A stretch of 64,000 nt of DNA from Pseudomonadota bacterium (GTDB taxonomy: Bacteria; Pseudomonadota; Gammaproteobacteria; Steroidobacterales; JBCBZW01): the NCBI GenBank assembly GCA_039193195.1, contig JBCCWS010000010.1, positions 84,934 to 148,933 on the forward strand, read 5' to 3'. Each line of letters begins with the position of its first letter. The stretch's first letter is position 1. The notes below the pieces were generated by a model, which was given only the letters and a program-made list of their open reading frames with translations, was not told the origin of the DNA and ran no database searches. The position numbers were made by a program, and so were the translations under genes. Of the stretch, positions 1 through 8,202 are shown one piece after another.

Positions 1-685
1 CTCGTATCAACGTACTCGCGCTCGGTCCAGCGTTTGGGCGTCGCTCATCGAACACCACCGCGGCATGCAGCGTGGCCTCGCGCAAGCGCCCGTCGCCGAC
101 GAGCGTCTGGGCGACCGCGGTGCCGTGGGATCGCGCGTGTGCAGTGACCTCGCCGACGAAGGACTCGGTCACGATGCGCTCGCTCGCAAGCGACGGGGTT
201 GCGAGGTCCACAGCGCTGTCGATCATGCCGAGGCGACGCAAGCTGGCACAGCCCTGAGCCGGCCACCGAATCATCGCATGAGCGAACCCTTGGGGCTGAG
301 CCATGCGGGGGCCCGTCGCCTGCGTGCTCAAGCGATAGCGATGATCGCGATCAGCCGTCGCGTGGGGTTCGAGTCGCTCGAGCTCTGCTGCGGCCTGCGT
401 CACGTCGAGGCCCGTTGGCACGGCGAAGGTGAGCAGCACCACGCCGAGCCCTGGCAGGCGCTCACGGCGCAGCAGCCGATAGCCCTCGCGACGCGCCTTG
501 CGTTCGAGCAGCAGCGCGAGGTCGACATTGTTAATCAGTGCGATCACCGACACACCGTCCTCCGCCACTTCGGCGCTCACGGTGGAGGAGTCCGCCGAGA
601 GTGGCGGGGGTTTGAGGTGGAAGCTCTCGCACGCACTGACCAGCGTGAGCGCGACGCAAAGCGTCAACCTGGGTATCGCGCGCAT
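1..685 (-). CDS. Subtilisin-like serine protease lipoprotein, truncated by window edge
   Basis: The frame is open from an ATG at 685 to the first base of the window, so the C-terminus is missing (228 codons visible). It begins with a short hydrophobic stretch ending in a lipobox-like VSAC (Cys 19 or so), which predicts a lipoprotein. Around residues 150-200 it shows two subtilase (peptidase S8) signatures in the right order: an Asp motif MIDSAVD, then His in SHGTAVA. The Ser motif would lie beyond the edge. The subtilase family cleaves peptides through an Asp-His-Ser triad. The gene follows a beta-barrel gene on the same strand after 75 bases and may be cotranscribed with it. The fold assignment is fairly secure; substrate and activity are unknown. 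Confidence 0.7.
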   Translation of the reverse strand, partial: MRAIPRLTLCVALTLVSACESFHLKPPPLSADSSTVSAEVAEDGVSVIALINNVDLALLLERKARREGYRLLRRERLPGLGVVLLTFAVPTGLDVTQAAAELERLEPHATADRDHRYRLSTQATGPRMAQPQGFAHAMIRWPAQGCASLRRLGMIDSAVDLATPSLASERIVTESFVGEVTAHARSHGTAVAQTLVGDGRLREATLHAAVVFDERRPNAGPSASTLIR

Positions 686-760
686 GAGTGGCTCTCCGTC
701 CGACCTTCAGGCATCAGGCATTCAGTCGTCGCGAGCGACCGAGCGGTTCAACGGCTCACC

Positions 761-2014
761 TCAGAAGATGCGACTGAGGGAGAAGAAGATCCGATCCACA
801 TCGCCGGCGAAAGTGTCCGCGCGATAAGCGGCAAGGCCCGCCGCCACGCTGGTCCGCCCCCGGCGCGCGGTCAACCCAAGATCGATCTCCGTGCCGTAGC
901 GTCGTCCCCCGCGATCGGCCCAGAAGCCGTGTTGGCGGGCGAACACCTGCACCTCATCCACGATGGCAACCGCAGGCTGAAAACGCCATTGCAGTGCCAG
1001 GGAGAGATCGCGCACGCCGTCGCCAGGCGTGTTGAAGAACACATCAGCATTGCCCTGAAACTTGCGCAGTGTGGCAAGCGGTGTCTGAAAGCCCATGCCC
1101 TGCTCGCTGCCGCCGAGAACCTCTGCGCGTACGGCGGCCGAGAAGCGCGCGCGTTCATAAGTGACAGCGAGCAGCCCATACTCAGCGCGATAGCGCCTTG
1201 GATTGCGCGCGAAGTCACGCTGGGTGGCGTAGGACAACTCCCAGCGCACGCCGTGGCCTTCGATGTGGCGCCGTCCGCTCACGCGGATGCCGGTAGTCCG
1301 CGATGACGCCTTGTCGCTGCGCGCATCCTCCGGTCCCGTGCGCAAATCCAGCGCGTAGTGGAACAAGGAGATTCGCCCGGCCGGGCTCGGCAGGTTGAGG
1401 TTCAGCGCCAGGCTGTCGCCAAGGAAGCTCCCAAACGGGGAGTCGTCGCCGAGCACGCGTTGGGTGCGCCGCACATAAGCCGCATCCAACAGCACCGTGC
1501 CGCCCAAATCCGCGCCGAGACGTACGGCGTCGAAGGTGCGATCGTTCTGGCGAAAGGCCGACACCCCTAGGAAGCGCTCGTCGTCGAGCACGATCCGTTG
1601 GCGACCGATGGTGAGCAACTTGCCAGGGACGAGCTCCGCCTGCAGTTGCAGGCGGTTGAGCTCACGGCCGTCGGGATCGAGGATGACGGGGCGCTCGAGG
1701 CGGTTCGACCAATTCTCCCGACCATCGTTGAAGCGGGCGATGAGATCCTCGTTCCCTTCGACTTCCCCTAAGAAGGTCAGGCGCTTGCCTAGGGGCGCTT
1801 CGATGGCGCCGCGATAGCGTACGGTGAGTGCCGCCGCGTCCTTAGGGTTCAGCGTGTCGCTTGCGGTCTCGTAGCGCACCCGCCCATTGCCAAGCAGACG
1901 CGGACCGCCGCTGGTGTCGGCCTGCGCGACCGCATTGCGCGCCGGCGCGGCAACCGCGGTGACGCTCACCAAGGCGAGCAGCATCGCCGACAATTCCGTG
2001 CGCAATCGTGGCAA
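761..2014 (-). CDS. Outer-membrane beta-barrel protein (alginate-export/porin-like)
   Basis: The 417-residue product has an N-terminal signal peptide with Arg residues followed by a hydrophobic core ending near AVAQA. The rest alternates short amphipathic strands with turns and ends SRIF with a terminal Phe, the usual outer-membrane insertion signal. Motifs such as LGRQRI-like LTIGRQRIVLDDERF resemble the alginate-export/porin-type barrels. I chose a TTG at 2014 because GAGGAA lies eight bases upstream and the resulting leader carries positive charges; a GTG at 2044 and ATG at 1984 are alternatives. It stands between a protease lipoprotein downstream and a divergent anti-sigma-like gene. Barrel topology is well supported; the transported substrate is not known. 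Confidence 0.7.
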   Translation of the reverse strand: MPRLRTELSAMLLALVSVTAVAAPARNAVAQADTSGGPRLLGNGRVRYETASDTLNPKDAAALTVRYRGAIEAPLGKRLTFLGEVEGNEDLIARFNDGRENWSNRLERPVILDPDGRELNRLQLQAELVPGKLLTIGRQRIVLDDERFLGVSAFRQNDRTFDAVRLGADLGGTVLLDAAYVRRTQRVLGDDSPFGSFLGDSLALNLNLPSPAGRISLFHYALDLRTGPEDARSDKASSRTTGIRVSGRRHIEGHGVRWELSYATQRDFARNPRRYRAEYGLLAVTYERARFSAAVRAEVLGGSEQGMGFQTPLATLRKFQGNADVFFNTPGDGVRDLSLALQWRFQPAVAIVDEVQVFARQHGFWADRGGRRYGTEIDLGLTARRGRTSVAAGLAAYRADTFAGDVDRIFFSLSRIF

Positions 2015-2246
2015 GGCGTGGTTCCTCGGGTAGGGCCCGACCACTGCGAACCCAGGGTCTCAGAGCCGTATAGGATGCCGAGCAGGCGGCGCGAGGGGAA
2101 CCCACAAAAAATTTTGAACCCCCTTCGTTTTTGTCACGACGAACTCCTAGAACCTCAATTTGCGCACCGCTCGAAAGCCGGCGCTGCACACGTATCTACG
2201 CTACGATGCCCGCTCGCTGCGGTATCGACCCGACCGGAGAAAGCGC
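2015..2246. other. Divergent intergenic region
   Basis: This 230-base gap separates the barrel gene (leftward) from the anti-sigma-like gene (rightward) and must hold both promoters. It contains an A/T-rich patch at about 2106-2135 that stands out in this GC-rich DNA. No convincing operator or -35/-10 pair was identified. Confidence 0.4.
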
Positions 2247-2855
2247 TTGAACGAAACGACCTCTGAGCAAGACACGTTGATCGCGCTGATCCCCGAGTTC
2301 GTCAACGAACAGCTCGGCAAGGAAGATCGCCAACGGGTGCAGCAGGCGGCGGCTCGCGACCCACATGTCGCCGCACAGATCGAGGTATTTCGCCGCATCC
2401 GTCACGCGGTGCGCGAGAGCGGCGACGCGGACACGGCTGATGAACTCGGATGGCGCCGCTTGCAACGGGCCCTGCCGCCACGCGAGGCGCTCCCCACCGA
2501 GACGACGGAGCAGCGTCCGTCGTCGCCCCTTTGGCGTGCGGCCGCGGCAGTGCTCGCCGCCGTGGTGCTCGGCCAAGCCATCATGCTGTCGAACGCCACC
2601 GGCGAGCGCTACGTCACCGCCGGCGAAACGACCGCGGTCGAGAGCGCCAGCTTCACTCTACAGCTGGCGTTTCAGGCGGACGTGTCGGAACAAGCCCTAC
2701 GCGCACTGCTGCTCGACGCACAGGGTCAGATCGTGGCCGGCCCTTCCGCCTTGGGCCTCTACGAGGTGCAGTTTGCCGACGGGGCAGCGCGGGACGCTGC
2801 CCTCGTGCTCTTTCGCGATCGGGCCGATCTGGTCGCAAGCGCCACCGTACCGTAG
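2247..2855 (+). CDS. Anti-sigma-factor-like single-pass membrane protein
   Basis: The 202-residue product has an acidic cytoplasmic N-terminal helical region (residues 1-90), one transmembrane segment (about 95-114) and a roughly 85-residue outer part that ends with a small beta-rich domain. That is the layout of membrane-bound anti-sigma factors of the RskA/ChrR type, although no Zn-binding HxxxCxxC motif is visible. The start is a TTG at 2247 with GGAGA just upstream; an earlier ATG at 2160 gives an Arg-rich, unconvincing extension. It is convergent with an ECF sigma gene, with only 7 bases between the stops. In inference this protein holds that sigma factor inactive at the membrane. Function rests on topology and neighbourhood. 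Confidence 0.6.
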   Translation: MNETTSEQDTLIALIPEFVNEQLGKEDRQRVQQAAARDPHVAAQIEVFRRIRHAVRESGDADTADELGWRRLQRALPPREALPTETTEQRPSSPLWRAAAAVLAAVVLGQAIMLSNATGERYVTAGETTAVESASFTLQLAFQADVSEQALRALLLDAQGQIVAGPSALGLYEVQFADGAARDAALVLFRDRADLVASATVP

Positions 2856-2862
2856 CCCTACC

Positions 2863-3429
2863 TTAGGCGCCGCTGCGCTTCAGGTTCACGCAGCGTAGGA
2901 TCAGGCGCTTCGCGTGCAGGATGCGCGTCTTGACCGTCCCCACGGGGCATCCTTCGACCTGCGCGATGTCCCGATAGGCCATGTCCTCAAAGAACGCCAG
3001 ATGCACCGCCCGACGGTGCGCCTCGCCAAGCGCCTGGACGCAGGCGCGCAGCACCTGCGCATCCTGCATCGCCTCGAGGTCTCGCTGCAGGTCTTGCGAT
3101 TCATCCGCGTCGTCGAAGTGCTCAGGTTCCGTCGGCACCATACGTGAGGTTGAGCGGACCCGGTCGATCGCCTTGTTGCGTGCGATGCCAAAGATCCACG
3201 ACTTGGCCGAAGAGCGCCCCTCGAAGCGGGTCGCCTGGGTCCAAACAGCCAGCATCGCCTCGTGAATCACATCGCCCGCCTCGTGCTCATCTGACAGCCA
3301 AGTCCTCACGAAGTAGCGCAACGGCCCTGCGTAGCGATCGTAGATCGCCTTCATTGCCGCTTCGTCTCCCGCGGCGATGCGAGCCAGCAGCGCGACATCT
3401 TCCTGCGGATTGTTTGGGGATTGGTTCAC
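2863..3429 (-). CDS. ECF-type RNA polymerase sigma factor
   Basis: The 188-residue product has sigma-70 region 2 at about residues 25-95, with the typical DVIHEAMLAVW and RSSAKSWIFGIARNKAIDRVR segments, and a region 4 helix-turn-helix at the C-terminus (YRDIAQVEGCPVGTVKTRILHAKRLI). Length and architecture match ECF sigma factors, which direct RNA polymerase to stress or envelope promoters. The GTG start at 3429 (VNQSPNN) is chosen because upstream codons give an Arg-rich stretch unlike any sigma factor; no strong ribosome site is seen. The only nearby candidate anti-sigma gene converges from the other strand instead of lying downstream, which is not the common arrangement. Confidence 0.9.
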   Translation of the reverse strand: MNQSPNNPQEDVALLARIAAGDEAAMKAIYDRYAGPLRYFVRTWLSDEHEAGDVIHEAMLAVWTQATRFEGRSSAKSWIFGIARNKAIDRVRSTSRMVPTEPEHFDDADESQDLQRDLEAMQDAQVLRACVQALGEAHRRAVHLAFFEDMAYRDIAQVEGCPVGTVKTRILHAKRLILRCVNLKRSGA

Positions 3430-3841
3430 GGCAATCGGGCCGGGTCTATCGGCGTGGTCAGCACGTGAAGATCGTACCGAGGCCTCGGTCGCAAGGCGAG
3501 CCGGTCTGCCGAGCGCCCGCCGCCGCCGCTGTTGTGGGTGTACGCGCAAAGCGTATCCACCCCCACGAGCTGCCAGTAGTGCCCCCACCGAGTCGTTACC
3601 GGCGATACGGGCCGCCGCGCTAGGTGGCTGTACCTCTGGCCAAGGCGGTCAATCGACTAAAGAGGCATGAAACTGCTTGCGTTTCACTGCATTCGAGCGC
3701 AAGCTCCCGCCGCGACCTCGGTGTCTCGCCTGCCTTTCTCATCTCGCCCCGTCCTGGGGCGCTACAGTCAAGTCACGCAAAGCAATCAGGTTGTTCGGTC
3801 AGAGCGCACGATTCCGCGCTTGCTAGTCTGGAGGCCTTTAG
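3430..3841. promoter_or_regulatory. Divergent region and long leader of the cold-shock gene
   Basis: About 410 bases separate the sigma factor (leftward) and the cold-shock gene (rightward). No credible gene is present; open frames here are Arg/Ser-rich shadows. A ribosome site GGAGG at 3830-3834 lies seven bases before the cold-shock ATG. Cold-shock genes commonly have long structured leaders, and the space is sufficient for one, but I could not define a transcription start. Confidence 0.4.
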
Positions 3842-4045
3842 ATGGCTATCGGAACGGTTAAGTTTTTCAATCATAACAAGGGTTTTGGGTTCATTGCGCC
3901 GGAAGACGGCGATAGCGATGTGTTCGTGCATATCAGCGCTGTGCAGAATGCCGGCATGGATACGCTCGCAGAGGGTCAGCGCGTCTCCTTCGACATTGTG
4001 ACCGAGCGTGGCCGACCTGCCGCCGGTAACTTGCAAGCCGCCTAA
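3842..4045 (+). CDS. Cold-shock domain protein (CspA family)
   Basis: This 67-residue protein is a single cold-shock domain. Both RNA-binding motifs are present: RNP1 as KGFGFI (residues 14-19) and RNP2 as VFVHIS (27-32), preceded by the family opening GTVKFFN. Such proteins bind single-stranded nucleic acid and melt RNA structure in the cytoplasm. The length is exactly that of the family. The ATG has an ideal GGAGG ribosome site. It is a lone gene between a sigma factor and a hydrolase on the opposite strand, and a hairpin follows its stop. Which CspA paralogue it represents, and whether it is cold-induced, cannot be told. Confidence 0.95.
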   Translation: MAIGTVKFFNHNKGFGFIAPEDGDSDVFVHISAVQNAGMDTLAEGQRVSFDIVTERGRPAAGNLQAA

Positions 4046-4059
4046 GGCCCTGCCGGGTT

Positions 4060-4080
4060 GGAGCTGCGCTCAGCAGCTCC
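4060..4080. terminator. Hairpin between convergent genes
   Basis: GGAGCTGC (4060-4067) pairs perfectly with GCAGCTCC (4073-4080) around a five-base loop. It lies just after the cold-shock stop and overlaps the stop of the convergent hydrolase. There is no T-run on either side, so it may be a weak bidirectional terminator or an mRNA 3-prime stabilising stem. Confidence 0.45.
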
Positions 4081-5245
4081 CGCCCAGCCATTCCCTCACC
4101 TTCGCACCCACTCGAGGGTGACTCAGTAGGTCAAAGTGCCCTAGTCCGTAAGCGATCCACTGGCGATTGTCGGGTATCGCAAGATCACGAAGGGGATCCC
4201 GGTGGCGCCCGAGCGCGCTGTCGACGGGCACGAGGCCATCGCCCCGTAGCCGCGCCCGGCTGGCGTCGGTTGTCGTGGTGGCGGCAATCGCGTAGCTGTC
4301 GATGCCCTGTGGAAGGGCCACGTGTCCATCATCGCGACAGACTCTGCCACGGCGCAGGTCGTGGATGCCTGCGCTTCGGGCCTGCGTTATCCGGGCGAAA
4401 GGTCGGGAATAGGCGCTGATCCCAAGGGCTCGGTCGACAAAGCTCCCCGCAAGCTCCAGCGGCGAGCCGTGATGAGGCGTCCCCAAGAAGATCATCTGGC
4501 TCACTTTCTTGGTCCAGCGCATGTTGGCCGCTAGCGCCTGGTGTACTGCACTTCGCGCCACCAAGCCGCCCATGCTATAGCCGACGATCGCTAGCTCCCG
4601 AATACTCGTTGGCCACTGGGCCATGAGTGCGTCGAGCAGGGCTGCTAGCTGTGCGCCGTTGTTCGCAACGGCGAGGCCGCTGTTGTAGCGCAGGTAGAGG
4701 GGCAGGAAGGCGTCGTCTTGGGCGATGGCAACGCCAAGGTCGTATCCCTTGCGGTTCCATCCCGAGTCGCTCATGCACAATCCATGAATGAGCAATACGA
4801 CGCGGCCGGTATCGCACTCATGCATCCACCGATGCGCATCGAGGTTGCGCTGCGGATGCTGGAGGACTACGTCACCGGTTGGCCCACGTAATCCAATCGG
4901 GATCGCTAGGGGGCTCGCGGTCTGTGCCAGGTAATCGCCGAAGATGCCGTTGAGGACGACCTGATAGGTCGCGGGCGTCGTAGCTGGGGTGGTGGCGGCT
5001 GAGGCGGCGGCGCCAAGGCTCGAATCAGCGACCTCGCCGACCAAGCGGATCATGCTACGCACATTGCGGTATACGAAGGCGGTCGGGCCACGAGTGCGCT
5101 GCGCACCCTTGCGCCCGACGGGGGGCGCCAACCCCTGGATGGTACCGTGCACGCGCTCTACCACGTCGGTGATACCGCTTGTGCCATCGACGAGCAGACG
5201 GGCGATGCCGCGGAGTCTCGAGGGAAATGAGCGGGCAGGGAGCAT
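4070..5245 (-). CDS. Alpha/beta hydrolase, lipase/PGAP1-like
   Basis: The 391-residue protein has a lipase core in its C-terminal two thirds. An oxyanion-region LLIHGL appears at about residue 151, the nucleophile elbow GYSMGG puts Ser at 224, an acid candidate lies in GDGLVPVD at about 336, and a His in LGHFDLL at 370. The motif FLGTPHHGSPLE between them is typical of triacylglycerol lipase/PGAP1-like enzymes. The first 100 residues are an Ala/Thr-rich region with no obvious signal peptide, so it is probably cytoplasmic or membrane-associated. The family hydrolyses carboxylic esters of lipids; the actual substrate is unknown. It is a single gene, convergent with the cold-shock gene. Confidence 0.8.
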   Translation of the reverse strand: MLPARSFPSRLRGIARLLVDGTSGITDVVERVHGTIQGLAPPVGRKGAQRTRGPTAFVYRNVRSMIRLVGEVADSSLGAAASAATTPATTPATYQVVLNGIFGDYLAQTASPLAIPIGLRGPTGDVVLQHPQRNLDAHRWMHECDTGRVVLLIHGLCMSDSGWNRKGYDLGVAIAQDDAFLPLYLRYNSGLAVANNGAQLAALLDALMAQWPTSIRELAIVGYSMGGLVARSAVHQALAANMRWTKKVSQMIFLGTPHHGSPLELAGSFVDRALGISAYSRPFARITQARSAGIHDLRRGRVCRDDGHVALPQGIDSYAIAATTTTDASRARLRGDGLVPVDSALGRHRDPLRDLAIPDNRQWIAYGLGHFDLLSHPRVGAKVREWLGGSC

Positions 5246-5803
5246 ACGTTTCTTCCGCTGGCTGCAAGGTCACGGGAAATCGCTTCTCGCGCTTTGGTGC
5301 CACCAGCGCGTGGCGTGCAAGCGTGTTGTAGAGGCGCGGCTGGCACCTCGGGATCGTACTTGGCTAAGGCGCGTGGGTCATGCCCCAAGCCAAATTGCAG
5401 ACCCTGCGTTGACTCAGCTGCGCTCCCTACTCTTCTGCGTTCGAAGCGCTTTGGCTGGCGTCTCCTAGCGCAAGCCGCGTCAGGCTGGCCCCTCCAGGGA
5501 GACAGTCCTAGAGCCAAGCCGCGCCCACCTCAGCTCGCGATCGACCGTGCTGGAAGACAAGCCGGTCACCTCACTCACCTCCTGAAAGCTGATGACTGCC
5601 GGTTCGCAACTGCGCGTCGAGTTCACTGGCATCGGCCAGCTTGCGCTGCCCATTGAAGATCGCGCCTCGTCCGTCAGTCGCCGAAAACAGTCCTACCATA
5701 CGGGAGTGCTGAGTCCGCCCGTACAGTGTACGGCGAGAGGGCAAGTTTTAGACTTGGTGTAATGTGCAGTCGGGATTTTGGGGAGACCAACACGCGTGCG
5801 CGC
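5246..5803. other. Intergenic stretch with possible decayed coding remnant
   Basis: No intact gene is visible in these 558 bases. On the minus strand at roughly 5490-5600 a frame reads SFQEVSEVTGLSSSTVDRE followed by LRWARLG, which resembles the region 4 helix-turn-helix and following helix of ECF-like sigma factors, but it has no matching start or upstream domains and the neighbouring frame carries unrelated residues. I read this as a possible pseudogene scrap. The stretch at 5670-5760 is comparatively A/T-rich and may hold a terminator or promoter; none is clear. Confidence 0.3.
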
Positions 5804-6844
5804 CTAGCGCGGATCGAGACCTTCGAGCATCTGCCCAATCAAGGCCGGCCCCTGGTAGACGTAGCCCGTATACAGTTGCACCAGATCCGCTCCGGCCTTC
5901 AGTTTGATCTCCGCTGTCTGCGCGCTGTCGACACCGCCGACTCCGATCAACGCAACGCCCGGACCGAGGCGCGACCGCACCGCTCGCAGCATGGCCGTCG
6001 AGGCCTCGAACAGCGGCCTTCCCGAGAGGCCGCCCGTCTCCTGCCGCTCGGTCCCTGTTGCGCGCAAGCTGGTAGGCCTTGCATTGGTGGTGTTGGAGAC
6101 GATGACACCCTCCACGCCGCTGGCTTCGATCACCGCGAGACTGTCCTCCAAGCCTTGCGCATCGAGGTCCGGCGCGATCTTGACGAACACGGGGCACGCC
6201 TCTCCTGAACCGAGTACCTGACCACGCGACTCGAGACACTCGCCCAGCAAGCGCGTCAACGCTTCCTTGCCTTGCAAATCGCGTAGGCCAGGGGTGTTGG
6301 GTGAGGAGATGTTGATCGTGAGGTAGTCGCCCAGGCGGGCGAAGCGGCGCACGCCTAGGACGTAGTCATCAATGCGATCGTCAGCATCCTTGTTAGCTCC
6401 GATGTTAACTCCAATCACACCGGGGCGTGCGCCCTTCGCCGGCAGTCGCTCGAGGCGCAGGGCCAGGGCATCGTGCCCCTCATTATTGAAGCCGAGGCGA
6501 TTGATAAGCGCACCGTCGGCCACCAACCGGAAAACGCGCGGGCGCGGGTTGCCCGCTTGCGGGCGAGGCGTACTCGTGCCCACCTCGGCAAAGCCAAAGC
6601 CCTGGCCAAGCACCTCCATAGGAACGCGACCGTCCTTGTCGAATCCGGCGGCGACGCCAATCGGGTTGGCGAAGCGCAGGCCGGCAACGGTGCGTGCGAG
6701 GGCGGGGCGCGAACGCAAGGCCGCCGTGCTGGGCCGTAGCAAGCCACTTTCCAGAGCTTTGAGGGAAAGCTCGTGGGCTTGCTCAGGAGAGAGCTGAAAC
6801 ACGGCCAAACGCATGAGTGGCCAAGGCAGCCACGCGACGCTCAT
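5804..6844 (-). CDS. pyrD: Dihydroorotate dehydrogenase (quinone), class 2
   Basis: PyrD oxidises dihydroorotate to orotate, the fourth step of pyrimidine synthesis, passing electrons to membrane quinone. The 346-residue length and the N-terminal helical extension (residues 1-40, SPEQAHELSLKAL) mark class 2. FMN-barrel signatures are clear: GVAAGFDKDG, the GTSTPRPQAGNPRPRVFR strand, NRLGFNNEG, NISSPNTPGLR with the catalytic Ser, VKIAPDL, VSNTTN and GVGGVDSAQTAEIKLKAGA near the C-terminus. The ATG at 6844 overlaps the stop of the upstream DUF952 gene in an ATGA junction, so translation is probably coupled; the longer ATG at 6859 is less likely. Confidence 0.97.
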   Translation of the reverse strand: MSVAWLPWPLMRLAVFQLSPEQAHELSLKALESGLLRPSTAALRSRPALARTVAGLRFANPIGVAAGFDKDGRVPMEVLGQGFGFAEVGTSTPRPQAGNPRPRVFRLVADGALINRLGFNNEGHDALALRLERLPAKGARPGVIGVNIGANKDADDRIDDYVLGVRRFARLGDYLTINISSPNTPGLRDLQGKEALTRLLGECLESRGQVLGSGEACPVFVKIAPDLDAQGLEDSLAVIEASGVEGVIVSNTTNARPTSLRATGTERQETGGLSGRPLFEASTAMLRAVRSRLGPGVALIGVGGVDSAQTAEIKLKAGADLVQLYTGYVYQGPALIGQMLEGLDPR

Positions 6845-7209
6845 GCGGTGAGCCCCCACGCCTTGGCGTTAGGCAGCGTGCCGTCCGCCCCGATCGGCTC
6901 AACGCCGACCACCGCTTCCATCGATAGGGTCGCGTACAAGTGGGGGAAGCGCTCACCACCGCGAGACACTTCCCATAGGAGCGCATCCCCGCACCGGCTC
7001 GTATCAACCGCGATCAATAGCAAGTCGCTTCGGTCTGCGAAGTACCTCTCGAGCGTGCCCGATACCTGAGTTGCGGCCGAAAAGTGGATAAAGCCATCTC
7101 GGCGGTCGATAGGCGCCCCCGCGTAGACGCCGGCCCGTTTCGCCTCACGCCACGCCTGGGCATGTTCGATCTTGAAGATCAGCTTCGGAAGCCGGTCGTT
7201 CCCTGTCAT
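6841..7209 (-). CDS. DUF952 family protein
   Basis: This 122-residue protein matches the DUF952 family by its opening IFKIEHAQAWREAKRAGVYAG, the central DGFIHFSAATQVSGTLERYF and the later LLWEVSRGGERFPHLYATL. The fold is thought to resemble ADP-ribosyltransferase-like small domains, and the family's biochemical role is not established. No signal peptide or membrane segment is present, so it is cytoplasmic. It ends in an ATGA overlap with pyrD, and the pair probably forms an operon; that does not by itself show a role in pyrimidine metabolism. Confidence 0.88.
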   Translation of the reverse strand: MTGNDRLPKLIFKIEHAQAWREAKRAGVYAGAPIDRRDGFIHFSAATQVSGTLERYFADRSDLLLIAVDTSRCGDALLWEVSRGGERFPHLYATLSMEAVVGVEPIGADGTLPNAKAWGLTA

Positions 7210-7281
7210 CGTCGCTCCGTTACCCTGACAAGCCGCTCCTGTGAGGAGCCCTAACGAGCGCGTAGCTTACGCGAAACGGGC

Positions 7282-7728
7282 TCAGTCGCTCCCACAGCAT
7301 GAAGCCTTCGTGGCGCGCGGCAGCGGCGCTTCTACGCGCGGCGTCGCGTCCTCGCCGTAGGTGCGACGAGCGCCGTGCGTGTGGAAGGTCTCCCACACGA
7401 CGCCGTCCGGGTCGTTCACCCAATGCTTGTTCGAGTTGGCGTAGCAGCAGTTGGCGTCGCGCTCCTCCAAGGTGCTGATCTGTGCCTTGGCCAAGCGTTT
7501 GGCGATCTCCTCCAGTTCAGCGTCGCTCTGGGCCTCAATCCCCACGTGATCCACCCCTCTCGAGCCGTCACCGTGGGTGGAGACCGCCACGTTGATGCGG
7601 GGATCGTCCACCATCCACTTCAAGTAATCGTGCTCGATGACGCCCCGCTCTTGGCCTTGTAGGGCGCTGTAGAAAGCCCGTGCTCTCGCTAGGTTCTCCG
7701 TCCGCAGGTGTACGTGGAAGCGTTTCAT
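7282..7728 (-). CDS. arsI: ArsI/CadI-type dioxygenase (VOC superfamily)
   Basis: The 148-residue product is a vicinal-oxygen-chelate protein. It starts MKRFHVHL, giving an early metal-binding His, carries DHVGIEA in the second module and the diagnostic vicinal cysteine pair in NCCYANSNKHWVNDPDG, followed by WETFHTHG with a metal-ligand Glu. ArsI enzymes are Fe(II) dioxygenases that cleave the C-As bond of methylated or aromatic trivalent arsenicals; CadI members of the same family are cadmium-induced. A C-terminal CCGSD adds another Cys pair. I took the ATG at 7728, because an upstream start at 7803 would run through the end of the arsR gene. It lies 22 bases behind arsR in one operon. Confidence 0.85.
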   Translation of the reverse strand: MKRFHVHLRTENLARARAFYSALQGQERGVIEHDYLKWMVDDPRINVAVSTHGDGSRGVDHVGIEAQSDAELEEIAKRLAKAQISTLEERDANCCYANSNKHWVNDPDGVVWETFHTHGARRTYGEDATPRVEAPLPRATKASCCGSD

Positions 7729-7750
7729 CCGTGCTCTGCGAAAGAAGGCG

Positions 7751-8077
7751 TTAATCGGTGGTTGAGCAACAGGGCTCACCGCGCGGCTCGAATGCGCCGG
7801 CACAGCAATCCTCCATCAGGAACGCCCCGATCGCGCGGATCGTGCAGTAGTCAGCGCGACAACGACGTTCGCGCCCTGCCCGTTCCTGCCTCACAAGTCC
7901 TGCCTGCACCAGCTTGCCAAGGTGATGTGTCAGGGTGGTGGCAGGCGTGCCAGTCGCCTCTCGCAGCTGACTGACGTTCATGCCGTGGGTACCCGCCCTG
8001 ACCAGCAGGCGCAGCAGGGCCACGCGGCTGGCGCTGCCCAGGGCAGCGAAGGCGTTTGCGGCGCTCAGGTCATTCAT
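7751..8077 (-). CDS. arsR: ArsR-family metalloregulatory repressor
   Basis: This 108-residue winged helix-turn-helix protein opens with FAALGSASRVALLRLLVRAG and has a recognition region VSQLREATGTPATTLTHHLGKLVQAGLV, the ArsR pattern. Candidate thiol ligands lie at the C-terminus: DCCAG, EPCC and an earlier DYCTI. ArsR repressors release DNA on binding trivalent arsenic or other soft metals. The ATG at 8077 gives the usual family length; a GTG at 8095 abuts the palindrome directly. The gene is followed by arsI and preceded by a 34-bp perfect palindrome, so autoregulation of an arsR-arsI operon is likely. Confidence 0.9.
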   Translation of the reverse strand: MNDLSAANAFAALGSASRVALLRLLVRAGTHGMNVSQLREATGTPATTLTHHLGKLVQAGLVRQERAGRERRCRADYCTIRAIGAFLMEDCCAGAFEPRGEPCCSTTD

Positions 8078-8095
8078 GTCGGTAGGTTCGATCAC

Positions 8096-8129
8096 TAAAT
8101 AACTATATATCTAGATATATAGTTATTTA
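8096..8129. promoter_or_regulatory. 34-bp perfect palindrome, putative ArsR operator
   Basis: Every base from 8096 to 8112 pairs with 8129 to 8113, centred on CTAG, with an inner core ATATATCTAGATATAT. The sequence is almost pure A/T in GC-rich surroundings. It begins one base upstream of the GTG alternative start of arsR and 18 bases upstream of the preferred ATG. Dyads at this position are where ArsR proteins bind. Confidence 0.75.
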
Positions 8130-8202
8130 AGACCCGCCGCGAAACGGCCAGGCTCCCAGCGCTCAGCTAGCGATCGGCTATCGATTCGGCGACTAGAACG
8201 GA

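Noticed and set aside
65..1306. 413-codon plus-strand frame at the window start
   Set aside because: It is antisense to the subtilase lipoprotein and the barrel gene, both of which have signal sequences and recognisable motifs.
3429..3588. N-terminal extension of the ECF sigma factor from 3588
   Set aside because: The added 53 residues are Arg-rich with no sigma features; the GTG at 3429 gives normal family length.
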